From contig CM114274.1 of NCBI GenBank assembly GCA_050084515.1, forward strand, positions 15,748,001-15,812,000: a stretch of 64,000 bases of DNA, read 5' to 3'. The notes below the pieces were generated by a model. It saw nothing but the letters and a program-made list of their open reading frames with translations. It ran no database searches and was not told the origin of the DNA. Made by a program: the position numbers and the translations under genes. Source of the stretch: Blasia pusilla (Eukaryota > Marchantiophyta > Marchantiopsida > Blasiales). Shown here piece after piece: positions 11,337 through 33,440 of this stretch (within the stretch, counting starts at the first letter, position 1; the number at the start of each line of letters is the position of its first letter).

Positions 11337-14264
11337 TCATCTGCACGGAACAATTCGACGGTCATATTTCCCAGAGTAATCCATCCGTGTGAGTTCTGCA
11401 AAACTGTTCAGAAAACTTTGTTTTAAGAGACCTACCGGCGTGCTGATCCCACTCCCGAGCAGTTCCTGCTTCAATGTTTTCAACTCGTCGTCAACGTCAT
11501 CCGCCTCCAATTGGGCAAACTGCACCACAAGCGTGTTTTAACGGAGTCAGATACGTCCCATTCTATCAGAGACCGGCTTTTAGCTTAATAGATAATCATC
11601 TAGACAGTGGACGAAGCATATAATAAACTATCTAGATATTGAAGTTGGCGTCGGGTCTTGGGAGTGACACCGCTTAGCCGTTTTCAACATCCGCCATAGG
11701 AAAATGATAAGATTCACGCCTTTCATGTTTGTAACTATGAAATGCAGTTGTACTAGTCGTTTAATCATTAGTGGATAGTCTTACCTTAACAGATAAGTCA
11801 TCTGTTGATAACTGCGTGACGGCCTCTGCTTCTGCTTCCAGTTTGTCAACTGAGCACTCAAAACGTGGTAAGTCTTGCAGTGATTACAAATTAACCATTT
11901 GTCTCATTAGCCTAGACTCCTGTATCTGACAGCTCGCGAAACCAAAAGAGGTAATGTACCTTTCTCTTCCATTCGTTGAAATGCTCCTAGAGCACTACTA
12001 GTATCAATTCCCCCAACAAAGTCGTTGATTGATTTCGATGTTTTGGCCGATTGAGCTCGGGCTTTCAGCACATCTTTCTTTGATCGAGCTTCACTAATTT
12101 TGCTTTCCAACAAACGTGAACTTGACACAATACGATCCGCAACTGCTGTCTGTTGATCTAGTTGCGCATTGAGAGCTTTCGCGCTATCCTGCAAAGTCAG
12201 TGACTTTCTTTCAGACGGGTAACTGAAACGAAATTTGAGGAGAAAAGTTCTGGTTGCACCTCCAGGAGTTCCACGTTTGCTAGGCCAACTTGGAACTTCG
12301 ACCAACTGTTACTATTTGGTTTCCACTTGTAGAGCAAGTCTGAGAACACCAATGCAAAGAGATACCTCTACACCTGATGTACATGGGTTTTCTTAGAAGA
12401 TAACGAGAACTTTTACCTCAAATACTTTCCTCCGTTTCAGTGCTTCTTTCGCAAGAGATTCATCTCCTGCTGCTAAGGCCTTCTTAGCTCTGTTATACCT
12501 GGAATTTGAGATGAGGATAGCATAACGAGACGGGGTGCACAAACCCCAAAGAGCAGAATCGCGCAGGAACAGTAGAATTGATCATTGAACTCATGATATT
12601 ACAGATGTGGCACTTTCAGCTTCTACAGGGTGTAAAGATTTCACTAAAGAAAAGAGGCATACCACTCGTCACTTTGAGCTCGTGCTTTGTTGTATCTTTC
12701 CTCAACAAGTCTTTTCGCGCCAATGACCTGCAAGGGTCGGTTCAAGAGGGATGAGTAACAAAAGGACTTTGTTATGGGGGCTAGAAACTTTGAACTTATC
12801 CAGCAAACCATCAATTTCTTACAGCTCTCGATCTTTCACGAAGGAGATCTTTCGCTGTTTTGACGAAGTGAGTGTTTACCTGAGCCGTACTTTGTCGAAG
12901 CTTCCCCAGATCAGTCGACATTTCTAGCACCGTTTGTTCCAGTATTTTCTCTGGATCCTCCGCTGAACTAACAACACCCTCCACAACGGACTGCAAGATA
13001 GTCTTGTAAGAATTCGAAAAATGAAACTTTGAAAAACCAGGCCTTCTCAGTCTCCAGACTTCTTATGATGAGCGGTTTCCCTTTGCACTCGTCCACTTAA
13101 ATATTTTCAGAATGGCTAGAATTCTCTGATGTGAGAGTAACTACAACCAGGAAAGGTCCTCCAGATACTCGTAGACAAAGATGGTTACAAACTGGACACT
13201 CTTTATAATGTTGAATATTAAGAATGAAGGTGTAACGAAGAAATGCACCTTTACATGAGGACACCGACGCAAGATTATGCTTCATCACCCATATAAGGCG
13301 GAAATGAAAATGGTTGAGGTTACAAAGTCCTAGTCCAGACACAAATGGAATTGCAATCCTTTCTCACCCGGAAGATTCGCGCAATACGCGAAAAGATGTT
13401 CATTTGTGCATTCAGTGCGCCTCCTCGGGTTCCTGTAATTTTCTTTGTCTCGCACACGAGCTTCTCCCACTCCTGATTCCCTATTTCCACATCCAATCAG
13501 GTGGCGCAAACGTGTTTTAGTATCCTCATAAAGTGACATCGCTGGCGAACACATGTACGAAATAACTTCTGCTTTCAGAACTATAGAACCCTGGCCAACC
13601 GACTTACAAAATCGATCGAAGAACTCCCGAAGCCTTTTATAATAGCATCATGGTAAATCTAGAGTAAAGAAAATCTTTTCAGATGTCTGTGCACGCCGAG
13701 GTCTTTCCTTATCTCACTTTTAGTTTCCATTTTCTCCTTCCCTCCAGTTAATTTGAAAGCGCTGACATCTAAGGGATACCAGAAGAACGTGTGCTGACGA
13801 ATTCGACTTCATCACGCAAGAAAAAACTTAAACTAATTTGCGAATAGAAAATTTTGGGTTTAATTTGAAACCTACTCAGCAGGAAGATCTGCTTCCTTCA
13901 AAATTTATGTGATTTTCAGTAATTAAATTCTGCAGGCGTATACGCGGAAAGAACATCGGAAGGAAAAGAAAATACTGTTCTAAAACCAAAAATTACAGAC
14001 TATGGCTGAGATATGCGTACCTGATAGAGGCAATAATAGGTTTGAAGCACGCAATCCACTCGTGTATGCCTGGACGGAAGTCATAAACCTCAACTTTGGA
14101 CCTCTCACGGTTTTTGAAGGTTTGTTGTTGTAAGAAGGTCTCTGACAGAAAACTCGTTGAGCTGCTGTTACATTTAGCGATGCATCCGCGGCTCTAAGAG
14201 ATGTCCCTAAGACCGCATCTCCAGCTGTCACACCTGACCTCAAATGCAATTGTGGAGTCGCCAT
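11337..14264 (-). CDS. VIPP1: VIPP1 / IM30, plastid PspA-family membrane remodelling protein, eight exons
   Basis: Exons on the minus strand: 14021-14264, 13608-13633, 12880-12990, 12663-12727, 12417-12498, 11960-12188, 11785-11849 and 11337-11519. All borders are GT/AG, all phases agree, and the total is 334 codons plus TGA, about the size of plant VIPP1 with transit peptide. Exon 1 is Ser/Ala/Thr/Arg-rich like a chloroplast transit peptide. Family blocks follow in order: [19 protein letters not shown] across an exon junction, ALKRRK, LDQQ...[38 protein letters not shown]1 oligomerises on thylakoid and inner-envelope membranes and supports thylakoid upkeep. Two oddities: the phase-consistent reading of the 26-base exon 2 does not match the amphipathic first helix, and the last ~36 residues replace the usual terminal helix (see findings). 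It is either a divergent paralogue or a gene with a splice form I did not resolve. Confidence 0.85.
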
Positions 14265-15058
14265 CGCGGCAAAACTAGCAGAAAACCGCTGTTGAATTCC
14301 AATTGACTTGCTGTAATTATTAGCTGCGCTCCCTAGAGATCTTTGTTAAGATTCCTCTTTCCTTATCCGAATGGCTCCTCAACCCAAACTACCACCACTA
14401 CTTTCGCAAGCAAACTCCCAACTAAGTGCCACTACTGTCCTAATCTAGATCGGTACGGTGTCCGAAATTTCGCAAACCAACTCCAAATTTGCACTGGCAC
14501 TTCCTCATGCAAAACTTACAAAATCAGTTTCCGATGGGGAACCTTCAGTCAAGTACAGAAACAAATGAATAGAAACACACATACACTCCAAAACGCTGAA
14601 TTCTTCCGCGTTTGGGCGCCTACTGCAGCGGAGAGAATTCAGCGATGGCAGAGTTGCAAGCCTCGGACAATCTCCTCCCAGCACGAGGCCTGAAATTCAA
14701 ATCTCGATTCACAGGAAAACGCATTGAATCTATGCGCGATAGAAAAGCAGAGAAGGACTGCGCATCAGCGAAAAGAAACGAAACTTGAGATCGAAGAGAA
14801 GACGAAATGAAATGGGAATGGAACCTGACGAGACCCGAAGCACACTCCCACGGTGCCAAGTGTGCAACGAAAACCGGTTAGTGGCAGTCAGCGCTCCCCG
14901 CGCCGATTATGACTGAAGTCACCGGTCAGGAGAGCTGCAAGTCCTTGAGGCGCGCAGTCCCCTCCAAATGTCAAATTTAATTAAAAAGTTTTAGATAATA
15001 AATTTGTATATCAGAAAATTTTATAGAACAAAATGGAAAATAGAAATGTTGATATATA
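14265..15058. other. VIPP1 5' flank and intergenic DNA
   Basis: GC-moderate to about 14960, then abruptly AT-rich. The VIPP1 5' UTR and promoter should lie in the left part (transcription towards lower coordinates). The + strand frame at 14343-14693 lacks any recognisable domain. Confidence 0.35.
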
Positions 15059-15375
15059 CTAGTTGGTACAGTGCAATGCAGAAATTAAAAATAAAAGATA
15101 ATTTTTTAATTACCATCCATAATGTATAATTGAATTCGAATAATATTGTTCTTTTAGATAATCTTATTGGTTAGAAAAGACATGCGTCAAGATAGTGTGG
15201 CAATAAATCAATTCTTAAGATGCTAATTAGCTTTCAAAATTCTTGATTGCTTTTTAAATCAATTTCAAGCGATCCTATTGGTCAAGAAAGCGATGGACCT
15301 CATTGGCTGAAAATACCACGTGTCAAGAGAAGAAGAGATTGCAAATCGAAGAGGCACTCTCCCATTATTATTTCA
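15059..15375 (-). mobile_element. Non-autonomous Helitron, about 315 bp
   Basis: On the minus strand the right part reads AATAATAATGGGAGAGTGCC, matching the 5' part of the element at 9834-10046. The left end reads GCATTGCACTGTACCAACTAG|T, a small hairpin followed by CTAG and T. The first 5' bases are decayed, so that boundary is approximate. No coding sequence. Confidence 0.55.
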
Positions 15376-17800
15376 AAGTAGCACATAAGAACTATGAGAA
15401 GTCTAGACAAAGCTAGGGAAAACCCCTCCAAAAGAGCTAAAAGATATTGTGGTACATGGAGGATGCCAATAAAGCAATGGTGATAAAATACTTTGAAGGA
15501 ATCTTATCTAAAATAATATGGAAAAGATGGAAACCTTATCACATCACTTAGTTTTTAATGCATGAAATTATTAGTATTATTATTGGAGAGAGTGCCTTTT
15601 CATTTTACCAATTCCTCTTATTTTTATCTTTGATTCAACCAATAAGATCATTCGAAATCAATTTAAAATGAGACTATCATTTTGAAAATTAATTTATCTA
15701 TATTATTAAGAGAAGATGGAATTAGACAAACCCTCCTATTGAAAATGTCAAAACATTGGAATTGGGACATGATGTTAACATGCATTACATTTAAGGAATA
15801 GTTAAATTAAAAAGACCAAAAGGATGAATAAAACTTCCCTCCTCACCATAGAATAGTAAGATGATTAAGAAAAGAAAGAAGAAAGATTGGGCATTAAAAG
15901 CTTTAAATGAAATTTTAATGAGAAAGAATACTTTGGAAAAATATATTAAAAGTATTCACTCTCATAAGAAAAATGCAAGTTTAGACCTTTTTTATGTCTT
16001 TGAATCTTTTATGTTGCAAGAGCTCCTAATTTTTTTTCCATCTTCGAAAGTTTTCTTTCGCAATTTTTTTAAAGAAATTTTTGAAATCCACGTGGAATTT
16101 TTTCCATCTCATCATACACTCAATTCAAAATTCTTAATATGCCTAACCAGAATATTTCAGCTTTGTTAATTTCTACAAAGTGCGCATTCACATCCACGAA
16201 GTCATGGAAAAAAATGTAGAGATAATTTAGGAATAAATTGACGGTTTTAGATGACTAAACTCTTTCACCATATTGACATAGTTGGATCAAAAGTAGCACC
16301 GGGGATGAATAGAAGATTTTAAGCAGCTCAAGGATAAGTTAGGATAGGATAGTGCCCATCTTGAGGAGACCCATAAGGGGGCTGTCCATTCTAGATGACA
16401 ACCACTCACTAGACAGATCTATACTTAATTCCAGGAGTTGAGCTAGGATTCCTTAGGTTCAAGATCACAGTTTTTGACGGTAGTAAAAATGATAATGGGG
16501 TTGAGTTCGCACATTTGGGACAGGAGACCAAACTTTGGCGAAGTACACATGGCATGTTTATTAGCCGCATGTACATGGAGAACTAAAGAACCCAAAACCA
16601 TTTGAGGCTCATAGTAGAGGGAGTAAACAAAAATGGTAGAAATTTGTGGCAACTAAACTACTGGCAAAAAGAGGGCAAACCCAACGTATCTGTCCTTCAT
16701 ACCAGAAGATCTGCAGATTTCTGATCTCGAACACATTGTCAAATGACCAAATGGTGAAAGCGGTTGGAACCACTCATTAAGGCAACAAAAACAGAATTAC
16801 CAGAAGAACGAAACTAAAGGGAACCGCTTTTGAGTACAATTATTTTAGTGAATTTTTGTTGGCTGGAGAATACGGATGCATCACTGGACTAAGTCATGGA
16901 AACCTCACATCATGTCTGATCCAAGCACTTTGTTTGATAAGCGATAAAACCAAAAATGAAATGGTGAGACCACATTACTGAAACAATTCACATATTCAAA
17001 CAATAGACCTATACGATCGAGGAAATGATTTCCTTCAATAAAATGACTGATTCTCATTTGCTTTGCAGAAGCAAATGATTGTCAGAAATCGTCCAGAGAG
17101 ACAAACTTCATAAGTGTGTCAGAATCTGCAATATGCTTGTTGATATGAGGAACCAAAGAAGATTTCCAAATTCAAAACCATCTCATCTGAGCTTAGTAGC
17201 ATTGCCTCGCTCACAAAATCACTACAAAATGAGCTCCTTCCCCATCAAAATTTCCCAAATCCTTTGGGCTGAGTATAGTGCTTGCCATTACTCAGATCCC
17301 TAATTTGGTAGTATTTGAATATGAGGCTTATGATTACTCAGATAGCAAATGTAGATGTGCTGGAATATGATGCTTGTTATTATTCAGATCGCTAATTTGG
17401 CTACACCGTTCACGCTCATAATCACCCAACAAAAACTAAAGTCAATTTTGCGCATTACCCAACCATAGCGAAAACTGAAATGCACTACATCCAATCCTTC
17501 GCAGCTGAATTCATACAGGAAAGTGCAACTCTGCAATTGACAATCATGGCCGTGCTCTGCTTGCCAAAATAGCAAATGTTGAATTTCATTACAACTGCAC
17601 CATAGCAGGACTTCAATCAGTCTGAGGCAATTGCGGAACTCTGTAGTATGTTTCACTCCCACTCAAATGGAAGTCGGCAGTCTTCAGTCTGCTTACACCA
17701 ATTTAATGATAAAGGATCGCAAAAAAAATTTAAATGGCTTGACAAGTGGCACAAGGTTCAGTCTACCTACCAAAGGATTTCTGGGAAGGTAATGAAGGTT
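15376..17800. other. AT-rich intergenic DNA with isolated Helitron-type ends
   Basis: A Helitron-like 5' terminus, A|TCTATATTATTAAGAGAAG, starts at 15697 on +. Another related 5' sequence (TATTATTATTGGAGAGAGTG) lies at about 15582 on +. Matching 3' ends were not found. The frame at 15861-16169 is rich in Phe/Lys from AT-rich DNA and has no recognisable domain. The segment 16200-17640 shows nothing I can support. Confidence 0.35.
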
Positions 17801-17968
17801 TTCTTTGAAGAGATTTCCAGGGGTGCTAATCTTCAAGCTGGGAGGGTGATGCCTGTCAAAAGTGTGTTCTTTTTGAAGAGATTTCCGAAGGAGCTGATCT
17901 TCAAGCTGGGATGGTGATGCCTGAAGCCTTTGAAGATATTTTGAAGGGAGCCCAGAGGATAATGCAAA

Positions 17969-26660
<8,692 letters not shown>

Positions 26661-27130
26661 CTCTCTCTCTCTCTCTCTCCAAATCGAAGTCCTAAGCCCC
26701 TTCTGGCTCCTGTCTCTCTACAGATTCAATTCATCTCCCTCCCTCTCTCTCGTCTCTCTCTGACTTTCAGAACCAGAGTCCTCAAGCCCTTTCAGGTGCG
26801 CCCTCTCAACAAACCAATTCAATTCTTCTCTCTCCCGTAATCAAAGTTCATCGCCATTCTGGATCCTATATCTCTCTCTCGCACTGTTCTTGTCTCCAGA
26901 TCAAACCCACCGGGCCCTTTAGGGTCTCTCTCTTCTCCGAATCAATTCAATTTGGAGATAGAATCTCCATCCGATTCTATCTCCAAATCGAAGTCCCGAG
27001 GCTTAGTAGGCTATTCTCACGATCATTTCAAAGACAACTTCTGACAGGCCTTTTCAGGGCCATTGCTCGTCAGGATCATTTCAAATACAACTTCTGAGAG
27101 GCTATTCTAGAGCCATCTTTTGGTCATGTT
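26661..27130. promoter_or_regulatory. CT-rich 5' flank of RNase Z with short repeats
   Basis: Upstream of the RNase Z start on minus. On + it is rich in CTCTCT tracts (GA-rich on the transcribed side), common in plant 5' UTRs and promoters. It contains a perfect 16-bp inverted repeat (26950-26965 with 26973-26988, seven-base loop) and a 54-bp direct repeat starting GATCATTTCAAA at 27021 and 27075. No TATA box or start site can be fixed. Confidence 0.45.
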
Positions 27131-27299
27131 GCACAATTTGCATATCAAAGTCCAATTCTCCTTTTGGGGCTTCCTTTAGGGGGAGGGTGTAGTAGAGGAT
27201 TACCATTCGGCTTTTGGGCGACATTGGACTTGGCATCACCGCTTTAGGGTTCTGGGATGTACATAAGCGGCCCCTGAACCCTGGCGAAATTATAAATGG

Positions 27300-28050
27300 T
27301 AAATAAATCAAATTTATAATAATAAAAATTTAACCCACCATAAAGTATAATAAAATAGTGGTATAGACAAAATAGTTATAGGTTTGAATTTTTTCTTTGA
27401 TTCATATTAGATAAGACAAAGAAAACGAATTTGAGTGGAAGAAAAAATATTTTTATTATTTAATAATTGAATTTATTTATATTAGAATGGATGATTTCAT
27501 GTATATAATAAGAAAAAATGGTGAGATAATTAAAAAATAAAAATATATAATTTTAAATGAAGAAGGAATGTATATTGTTTAAATTTTATGAAATGATGAA
27601 ATTATTTAGGGGAGAAGGGTATCATTTAAATTTTAATTAAGGAGTGAGATTTTTTAGAAGAGTGGAATATTAAAGACAATAGAAATTGTTTTTAAATTTT
27701 GAAATGAAAATTAGAAATTTTTTTAAGATAATCATGTTAATTCATATTTTATATTTTGGGAAACGAAAAGGGATTTGAATGGAAAAGGGAAATAACTTTG
27801 TTAATTTAAATTAACTATTAATTTTGTTAGTTTTGTTATTTTGGTGGGAAGGGAAGAATAAGTATTCCTTAAACTTTTATGCACAAGTGAAATCACCTAG
27901 GAGAGTTGGGTACTATTTAAATTTTAATTGAGGTGTAGAATTATTTTAAAAGAGAAATGTTATTACTCTTTTAAGATTTAAGAAAGTGGAAATTAAATTT
28001 AAATTTTGAAATGAAAATGATGTCTAAACTATGAAAAAAAACATTTTCAT
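27300..28050. repeat. AT-rich tandem duplication, about 300-340 bp period
   Basis: Blocks around GGTATCATTTAAATTTTAATT (27619) and GGTACTATTTAAATTTTAATT (27908), and the preceding GAAAACGAATTTGAGTGGAA / GAAACGAAAAGGGATTTGAATGG, recur in the same order. Both copies are strongly diverged. It ends near CTAACTAGT (28068), a Helitron-like 3' end. Confidence 0.45.
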
Positions 28051-28499
28051 ACGCAAGCACGAGCATGCTAACTAGTGACATCAATTGGAGCATTAGTATC
28101 AAGAACATCTATGTCTTTACTTTAAGAACCTAAATCAAAAAACATTAATTATAATAAAAAGTATAAATTTGGAACATCGATTTTATGGATTAATTTGATA
28201 TTTTTATATTTATGATATTTTACGGACACATGCTCTTCATCTTCAATCGTTCCTAAATTACATTACCTGAAAATTCTTTCACTCCTATCAATATATAACC
28301 AACATCCTTCCTCAATGCCTATTTTATAAGAACCAATTCAATATCATGTAATAATATGACGCAAGAAAGTGGAGATCCCCATAAGTATATCATCTTCTTC
28401 ACGAATTTAATCATAGGATTAATATGGTGTTAATAATACTTTGTTTCTATTGGACTATTCTAAAGAATGGGGAGAAGTCCTTTTTATAGATACTCATGA

Positions 28500-30250
28500 A
28501 GTGTCATTGGTTTCAGATCATTATTCTACTCAATCATATTCATATTGTAGATCATATCTTGTAGCCATCCTATGGAATGTGTAGCACGCAAAAAATGTTG
28601 AGGGAGAAAAAAAAATCTCATTCATGCAATAGAAGTAATAACCGAATATAGAGCTTTTGCCTCAAGGGTTAGATAACTCATTTTTGCAAGAATAATAGTA
28701 TAAGGAGTTTGGTTTCTCACATCAAACTCCTGATGTAGAAAAATCTTGTATACCCTCTCCATGCACTCCTAACTTCTCTTCTTCCAACTAGGGCCCATAA
28801 TCTGGATCTCCTATAAAACCACAAATATAACTAAATTCTTAAATACAAACTTCTTAAAATCCCAAGATACAAGATGAGCATGTCTACATAGATTCAAAAG
28901 TGAATAGAGAGCTTTGTAACTATCTTCTACGATCTTGGAAACCAAAGTGACCTACTGTAATCATGAGAGAAATGAATGCCTAAATATCTATAATTTTTCA
29001 CTTATTCTAATGGACTTCTTTTATAAAGGACCGAGAAGCTTGACCCAACATCCACCATAATTATTTTAGACTTCTCCATGTTAATTTTCATCTAATTCTT
29101 TGCATAGAAACTTTCCAAAGTTTCAAGATGTTTTTATAAACTAAATGCATCATCTGCTTGTAAGATAATATCATATGCAGAGAAGAAAATTTTGATTACA
29201 AAATCTCTAAGCTTCACACCTTCACTTTCACACTCTTTCAATGTCATTTATAAAATTTTAGATAAAACAGGGAAGAGGTGACAACCTTAAATGGCTTTCA
29301 CTCTAGATCTCACGAATGTGTGCATTTAAGACCTTGGCTTCTACAAATTTAATAGGAAGAAGGTTCTTAGAAATGCCAATTTTTTATAGTTTATCCCAAA
29401 GAATTTTACAAGGCACCATATCAAAAGCTTCCTTCAAATTGATGAAATTATTGGACAAAAAATTCTAATTGCTTTTTGACATCTCCCATAGAACATGCAA
29501 GGCCAGGATATGATCAAAGATATTGTATGTTAGGCAAAAATCAGCTTGAAATTGTAATCTCTTGTGAGATAATTGTGTCTACATGCTTAACTTTGCCTCA
29601 ACTAATTTCCTAAAAAAGCTTGGAAAAAACACTATCGATCATGATAATACAATAATTTGTAATCGGATCCTTGCTCCTTAATTTAAGGATTAGAACAATC
29701 TCATATAATCACCAAGTAGTAGGGAAACCATAGATAGTACTATCATCTAATACATTGGTAAGGATAGATCGAAGAGTATCTCCTCCCTACTTAAGAAGTT
29801 TAATAACAAGACCATCCAAATCTTCACATATTCTATTCACTAATTTCTTAAGCTTAGTCATCACCTCTTCTTCAAGAAATTATCATATATTGTCTTCATT
29901 TTGGGATATTGATTTAGCGTGGAAGAAGAAATAAAGATCATTAGTAAGTTGGATTTGATGATTGGATTACTAAACCATTCCAAAATTATTTGGAGTCATT
30001 TCGGAGTTCTTTTGTTAAAAACTCCTACTTGCACGTCTAGAATGCTCATTTTTAAAATTTCATTAAGTTTTTATAAATGGCTTATCTCGATAAGCCACTT
30101 GGGATATCCAAAGATTTTTCCAATAACTTTCACTTTAATTTTGCTTCCTTGCATTCATAATCAAACCAACCATCATATGTGAGCCTTCTATACCTTCTAT
30201 CTTGATTTTGACAAAAGAACTTAGAGGCAGTTTTCTTGAGTAGTGAGTAA
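28500..30250 (-). pseudogene. Very old, decayed LINE reverse transcriptase
   Basis: Translated on minus with many stops and frameshifts, parts resemble a LINE RT: a block near 29430 with LKEAFDMVPCKILWDKL, a following LRLSPLPCF stretch (QGCPLSP-like), a decayed ADD region near 29150-29190, and NYRYLGIHFSHDY near 28990 (the YLGI motif common in LINE RT C-terminal parts). It is much older than the LINEs in RNase Z intron 1. The boundaries are approximate. Confidence 0.6.
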
Positions 30251-30790
30251 GTTGGAGGGTTGTGTTGTTTTGGGATCATGATTCCATACACTATGAGTCA
30301 AAAGCTCTTGCAAATCTACCATATAAAGATTTTTTTGGAGGACCTAAATGAAACTCGGAAGAAGAGAAAAAAATTAACACAATGGAAGTGGATTTATCTT
30401 CTCAATCAATAATGAAAGAGTAAACTAAAGAAGAGCATTATCTGATTTTGGTTGAAGCTCTAAAATCCTCAAATGCAAAAATATCAGAGATATTAGTTGG
30501 GGAAGAAAGAATATAGTGGATGATGGTGGCACCGATAGGAGACAAAATTATATATTGGAATGAGAGTTAGGAAAATGAGAGGTTCAATTGAGAACTTTTA
30601 CGTTATAAGGATCTCCAAAAGTTAAGAAACCTCTCATCGGATAAGTGGAAGGATCACAAAAGACTAAAGACCATGTAAAATCATTTGGCTCTTCAAGAAA
30701 AGGAGAAGTCAAAGAATTAAATTTTTTGGTAAATTAAGTAGTATGTGTTTTAACATTGAAATCTCAATCTATAAAAACTTTCTTTGCTTT
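30251..30790. other. AT-rich intergenic DNA
   Basis: No gene or distinct repeat seen. It may be further remains of the old LINE to its left. Confidence 0.3.
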
Positions 30791-32118
30791 TGTTGTGCAA
30801 CTACTTCGCTTGAAGACTAGTTTTATGTGTCATGGAAGTTTGAGTTCAGTAGGTCTTGCTCTTATTACTGATTTACACCTAAACACACTCACATTAGTCG
30901 TGGGTTGGATTAAGCAGTTTGACGTTTCCTAGGTCTTGACCATCCTTCAAGCTCAATAGATCTAGGCAGGTCAGATACCAATCCAAACCCTCACTCCCCA
31001 ACACAGGAAAGTCCTTCAAGACTTGGGACAAACTTCTTTGATAGTCTAAGAATCTAAAACAATGCTGCTATGCCTGGCGGTCCCAACTGCCTAATGGACC
31101 TCAAATGAATCTCTAATTGAGACTCAAAGTATGATTCATGTATCAAGGTCCAAGGTTGGTATTCACAATTGGCCGACATGGATTTGGCTTTGTGTCTAAC
31201 CCGACAGCTAAAGTCTCAATCCGTCACGTGCCCTTAGTTCACCTTGATGGTTCTCCAAGGTGGGGTTTAGGCTCCAAACACACTTGAAACCCTCCCCCTT
31301 ATATATAGTTCTAGAGATCTCCACCCCTTCCTACCTTGAGGAAAGTCCTCTTCGGCCGCTCTTTGTGGCCCTCATCCAACTATCATTTTAATAGTTTGGG
31401 ATGGTTTCTAGATCTCTGCTCTATATTTTTTAAGATCTTTAATGTGTTGGAATCGTCGTCTCACAAGCTTTCCAAAGCCACCTTATTTGTCATGAATGCA
31501 TTTTAGGTCTAGTTGTTACCACCGCAAACACTAAAAATCCCTAAACCTCAATCACGTTCCAAGTTAGGTTATAGTCGTCTTAATGCCAAACTCTTGTGGG
31601 GCTTGAACTCTCCTCAAGTCTAGCTTTGTCTTATTGTACTAGATGACGACCTTCATCATTTGAGACGTCCCCCAAGGCTCACGTCTCGCTTTTTTAACTC
31701 GTATCTCATTTTCTAGACTTCAACACCGAAGCCCATAGAAACCCGGGGTTTCGCATTTCTTGCAAGGCCGGGCAGCTTGAATGCGGGCAAGTCAAGAAAA
31801 GGATACTGCCAAAAATGAAGCATCGAGGGCAGACTCGATCGCGGGCCACTGCGCTCGCACGGCACGATTTGAACCACTAGCCTACATGCATTCCACTGTG
31901 ATATGCAAGGGGCTTCGTTATTTATTTGTGAAAGACTTTTTTATTACCTGCCCAGATCTTCTATCCGCTGGAGCCAACCGCTCTCACAATAAATGAAAAA
32001 CCGCGGAAATCTAAGGTCTTCGTTCAACACTCTTCCATCCTAATGTAAGCCTACTAGAGTTATGATGTTACCTTGGATGTTCCGTGTCGGTGTACATTTC
32101 GTTATGAAATTCGCGACA
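30791..32118 (+). mobile_element. Solo-LTR-like copy (same family as 56394-57418)
   Basis: Starts TGTTGTGCAACTACT and ends TTCGCGACA, the same kind of ends as the solo LTR at 56394-57418. Shared internal words in order include GTTCAGTAGGTC, GACTTGGGACA, CCAACTG and GTTATGA near the end. A TATATATA box lies at about 31302. The flanks GCTTT and ACTTT may be a one-mismatch target duplication. It holds roughly 300 bp more than the other copy near 31700-32020, possibly a secondary insertion. Confidence 0.6.
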
Positions 32119-32934
32119 ACTTTGGAATTTGAAATTATGAATAGTAAAACCATGAAATAGTTAACTTCCAATGCAAGCTCATATTGAGTAGATAAATATG
32201 GAGAGTGGTGCAAAATAACAAGTTCACATATAATAATCATATCCCCCAACCAAACCAAGACGTAATTAATGACATTGCATCCAAATATCTTGATCTTGTA
32301 GATTGATTTTTTTTTCTAAAACATTTTGAATATATAAGGTGTAGAAATTCAAACTTAATGTAAGTAGCAAGATTGCTATAACCCCTTTGCATACATTTTT
32401 TTCTTTTATTCCATACTAACCTATCTAAAGTAAACCTTCGTAATTATTGAATAATATTGTTCTTATGTTCCCCCATCTTCATAATGTTGATGACATCCAT
32501 CTTCTCCTAAATAAGTTGAGCATTGATATATTTTGTAGTTGTAAGAACTTTCATACTTTACATTAAGATTCTTATACTTTGGGATTGTTATGCTAAGGAG
32601 TCACGCTTTCTTATAGTGATGATTTCTCAACCGTTATGTAACAAAGCAATGAAACTTGCTTTTTTAGCCTCTTTTACCTTGGTAAGCTTCTACTTGCAAA
32701 GGTGTAATTAAGATCATGGTCCAACTAGATTCTCCTTCATTTGAGAACTAGTTAGTGACTATGATGGATCGTGCGATGCACGGTGATGTGCATATACACC
32801 CCCTCACATATATGCACCCCGTACATATACGCCTCCTCTTGAAACACGTGTAGGATTTTTAGGATTCTTGATGACACGTGTCGTGTTCTGTAGATGTCGC
32901 CATGTCAAAACCACTTCGCCATCTCAAATAAATA
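32119..32934. other. Intergenic DNA with a Helitron-type 3' end
   Basis: On the minus strand about 32747-32785 reads CGTGCATCGCACG (hairpin) and 14 bases later CTAACTAG followed by T, a typical Helitron 3' terminus. Its 5' end was not located. No gene found. Confidence 0.4.
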
Positions 32935-33440
32935 AAGATCCAATCTCTCTCAACACCATAGTTTGCAAATGTGTGCACTCTCACATGTCGCTCTCAATGT
33001 CAAACCAAACCCACTCTCCTAATGAGAGGCTTGGGTTACACATACAAGGCAACAAGACCATAGCTCCGCCGCCTCATGCTAAGAGGTTCAACAAAGAGAG
33101 AGTAAGCTCTCAAGCTCTCTCTCCTTAACGTATATCCCCTTCCCTCTCCCAAGCTCTTTCCTCGGTAACCTATGCTCGCACGTCACCTCCTTGGCTCTTG
33201 ACCTACTGTTGCGGGTCAAGGGCCACTTCCCAAAGTGAAAAGTCAACTCTAGTAAACATGGGAACTTACCAAAAATAGTACATTTCTCTATATGGCTCCA
33301 AATGAGTCGAAACGAAGGGGAAACCTACTCTCTCAAGTTTTTCAAGACCTCAACAGGTTATCCTCGACCTCTTGAGCCTATCCTCCTCTACTCGCAAAGA
33401 CGCTCTATCACATCTCTTCGATCTGTCCTAAAAGGTCATG
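32935..33440 (-). mobile_element. Dispersed repeat, probable LTR, minus copy
   Basis: The reverse complement matches 53492-53990 along about 500 bp (shared: GAGCTTGGGAGAGGGAAGG, CCTCTTAGCATGAGG, GTGGGTTTGGTTTGACAT, CTTGACCCGC). No coding sequence. An LTR nature is inferred from size and TG-type start. Confidence 0.55.

Noticed and set aside
31840-31900. tRNA-like B box GGTTCAAATC on minus within the LTR copy
   Set aside because: No A box at proper distance and no cloverleaf. It could be a SINE relic but cannot be supported.
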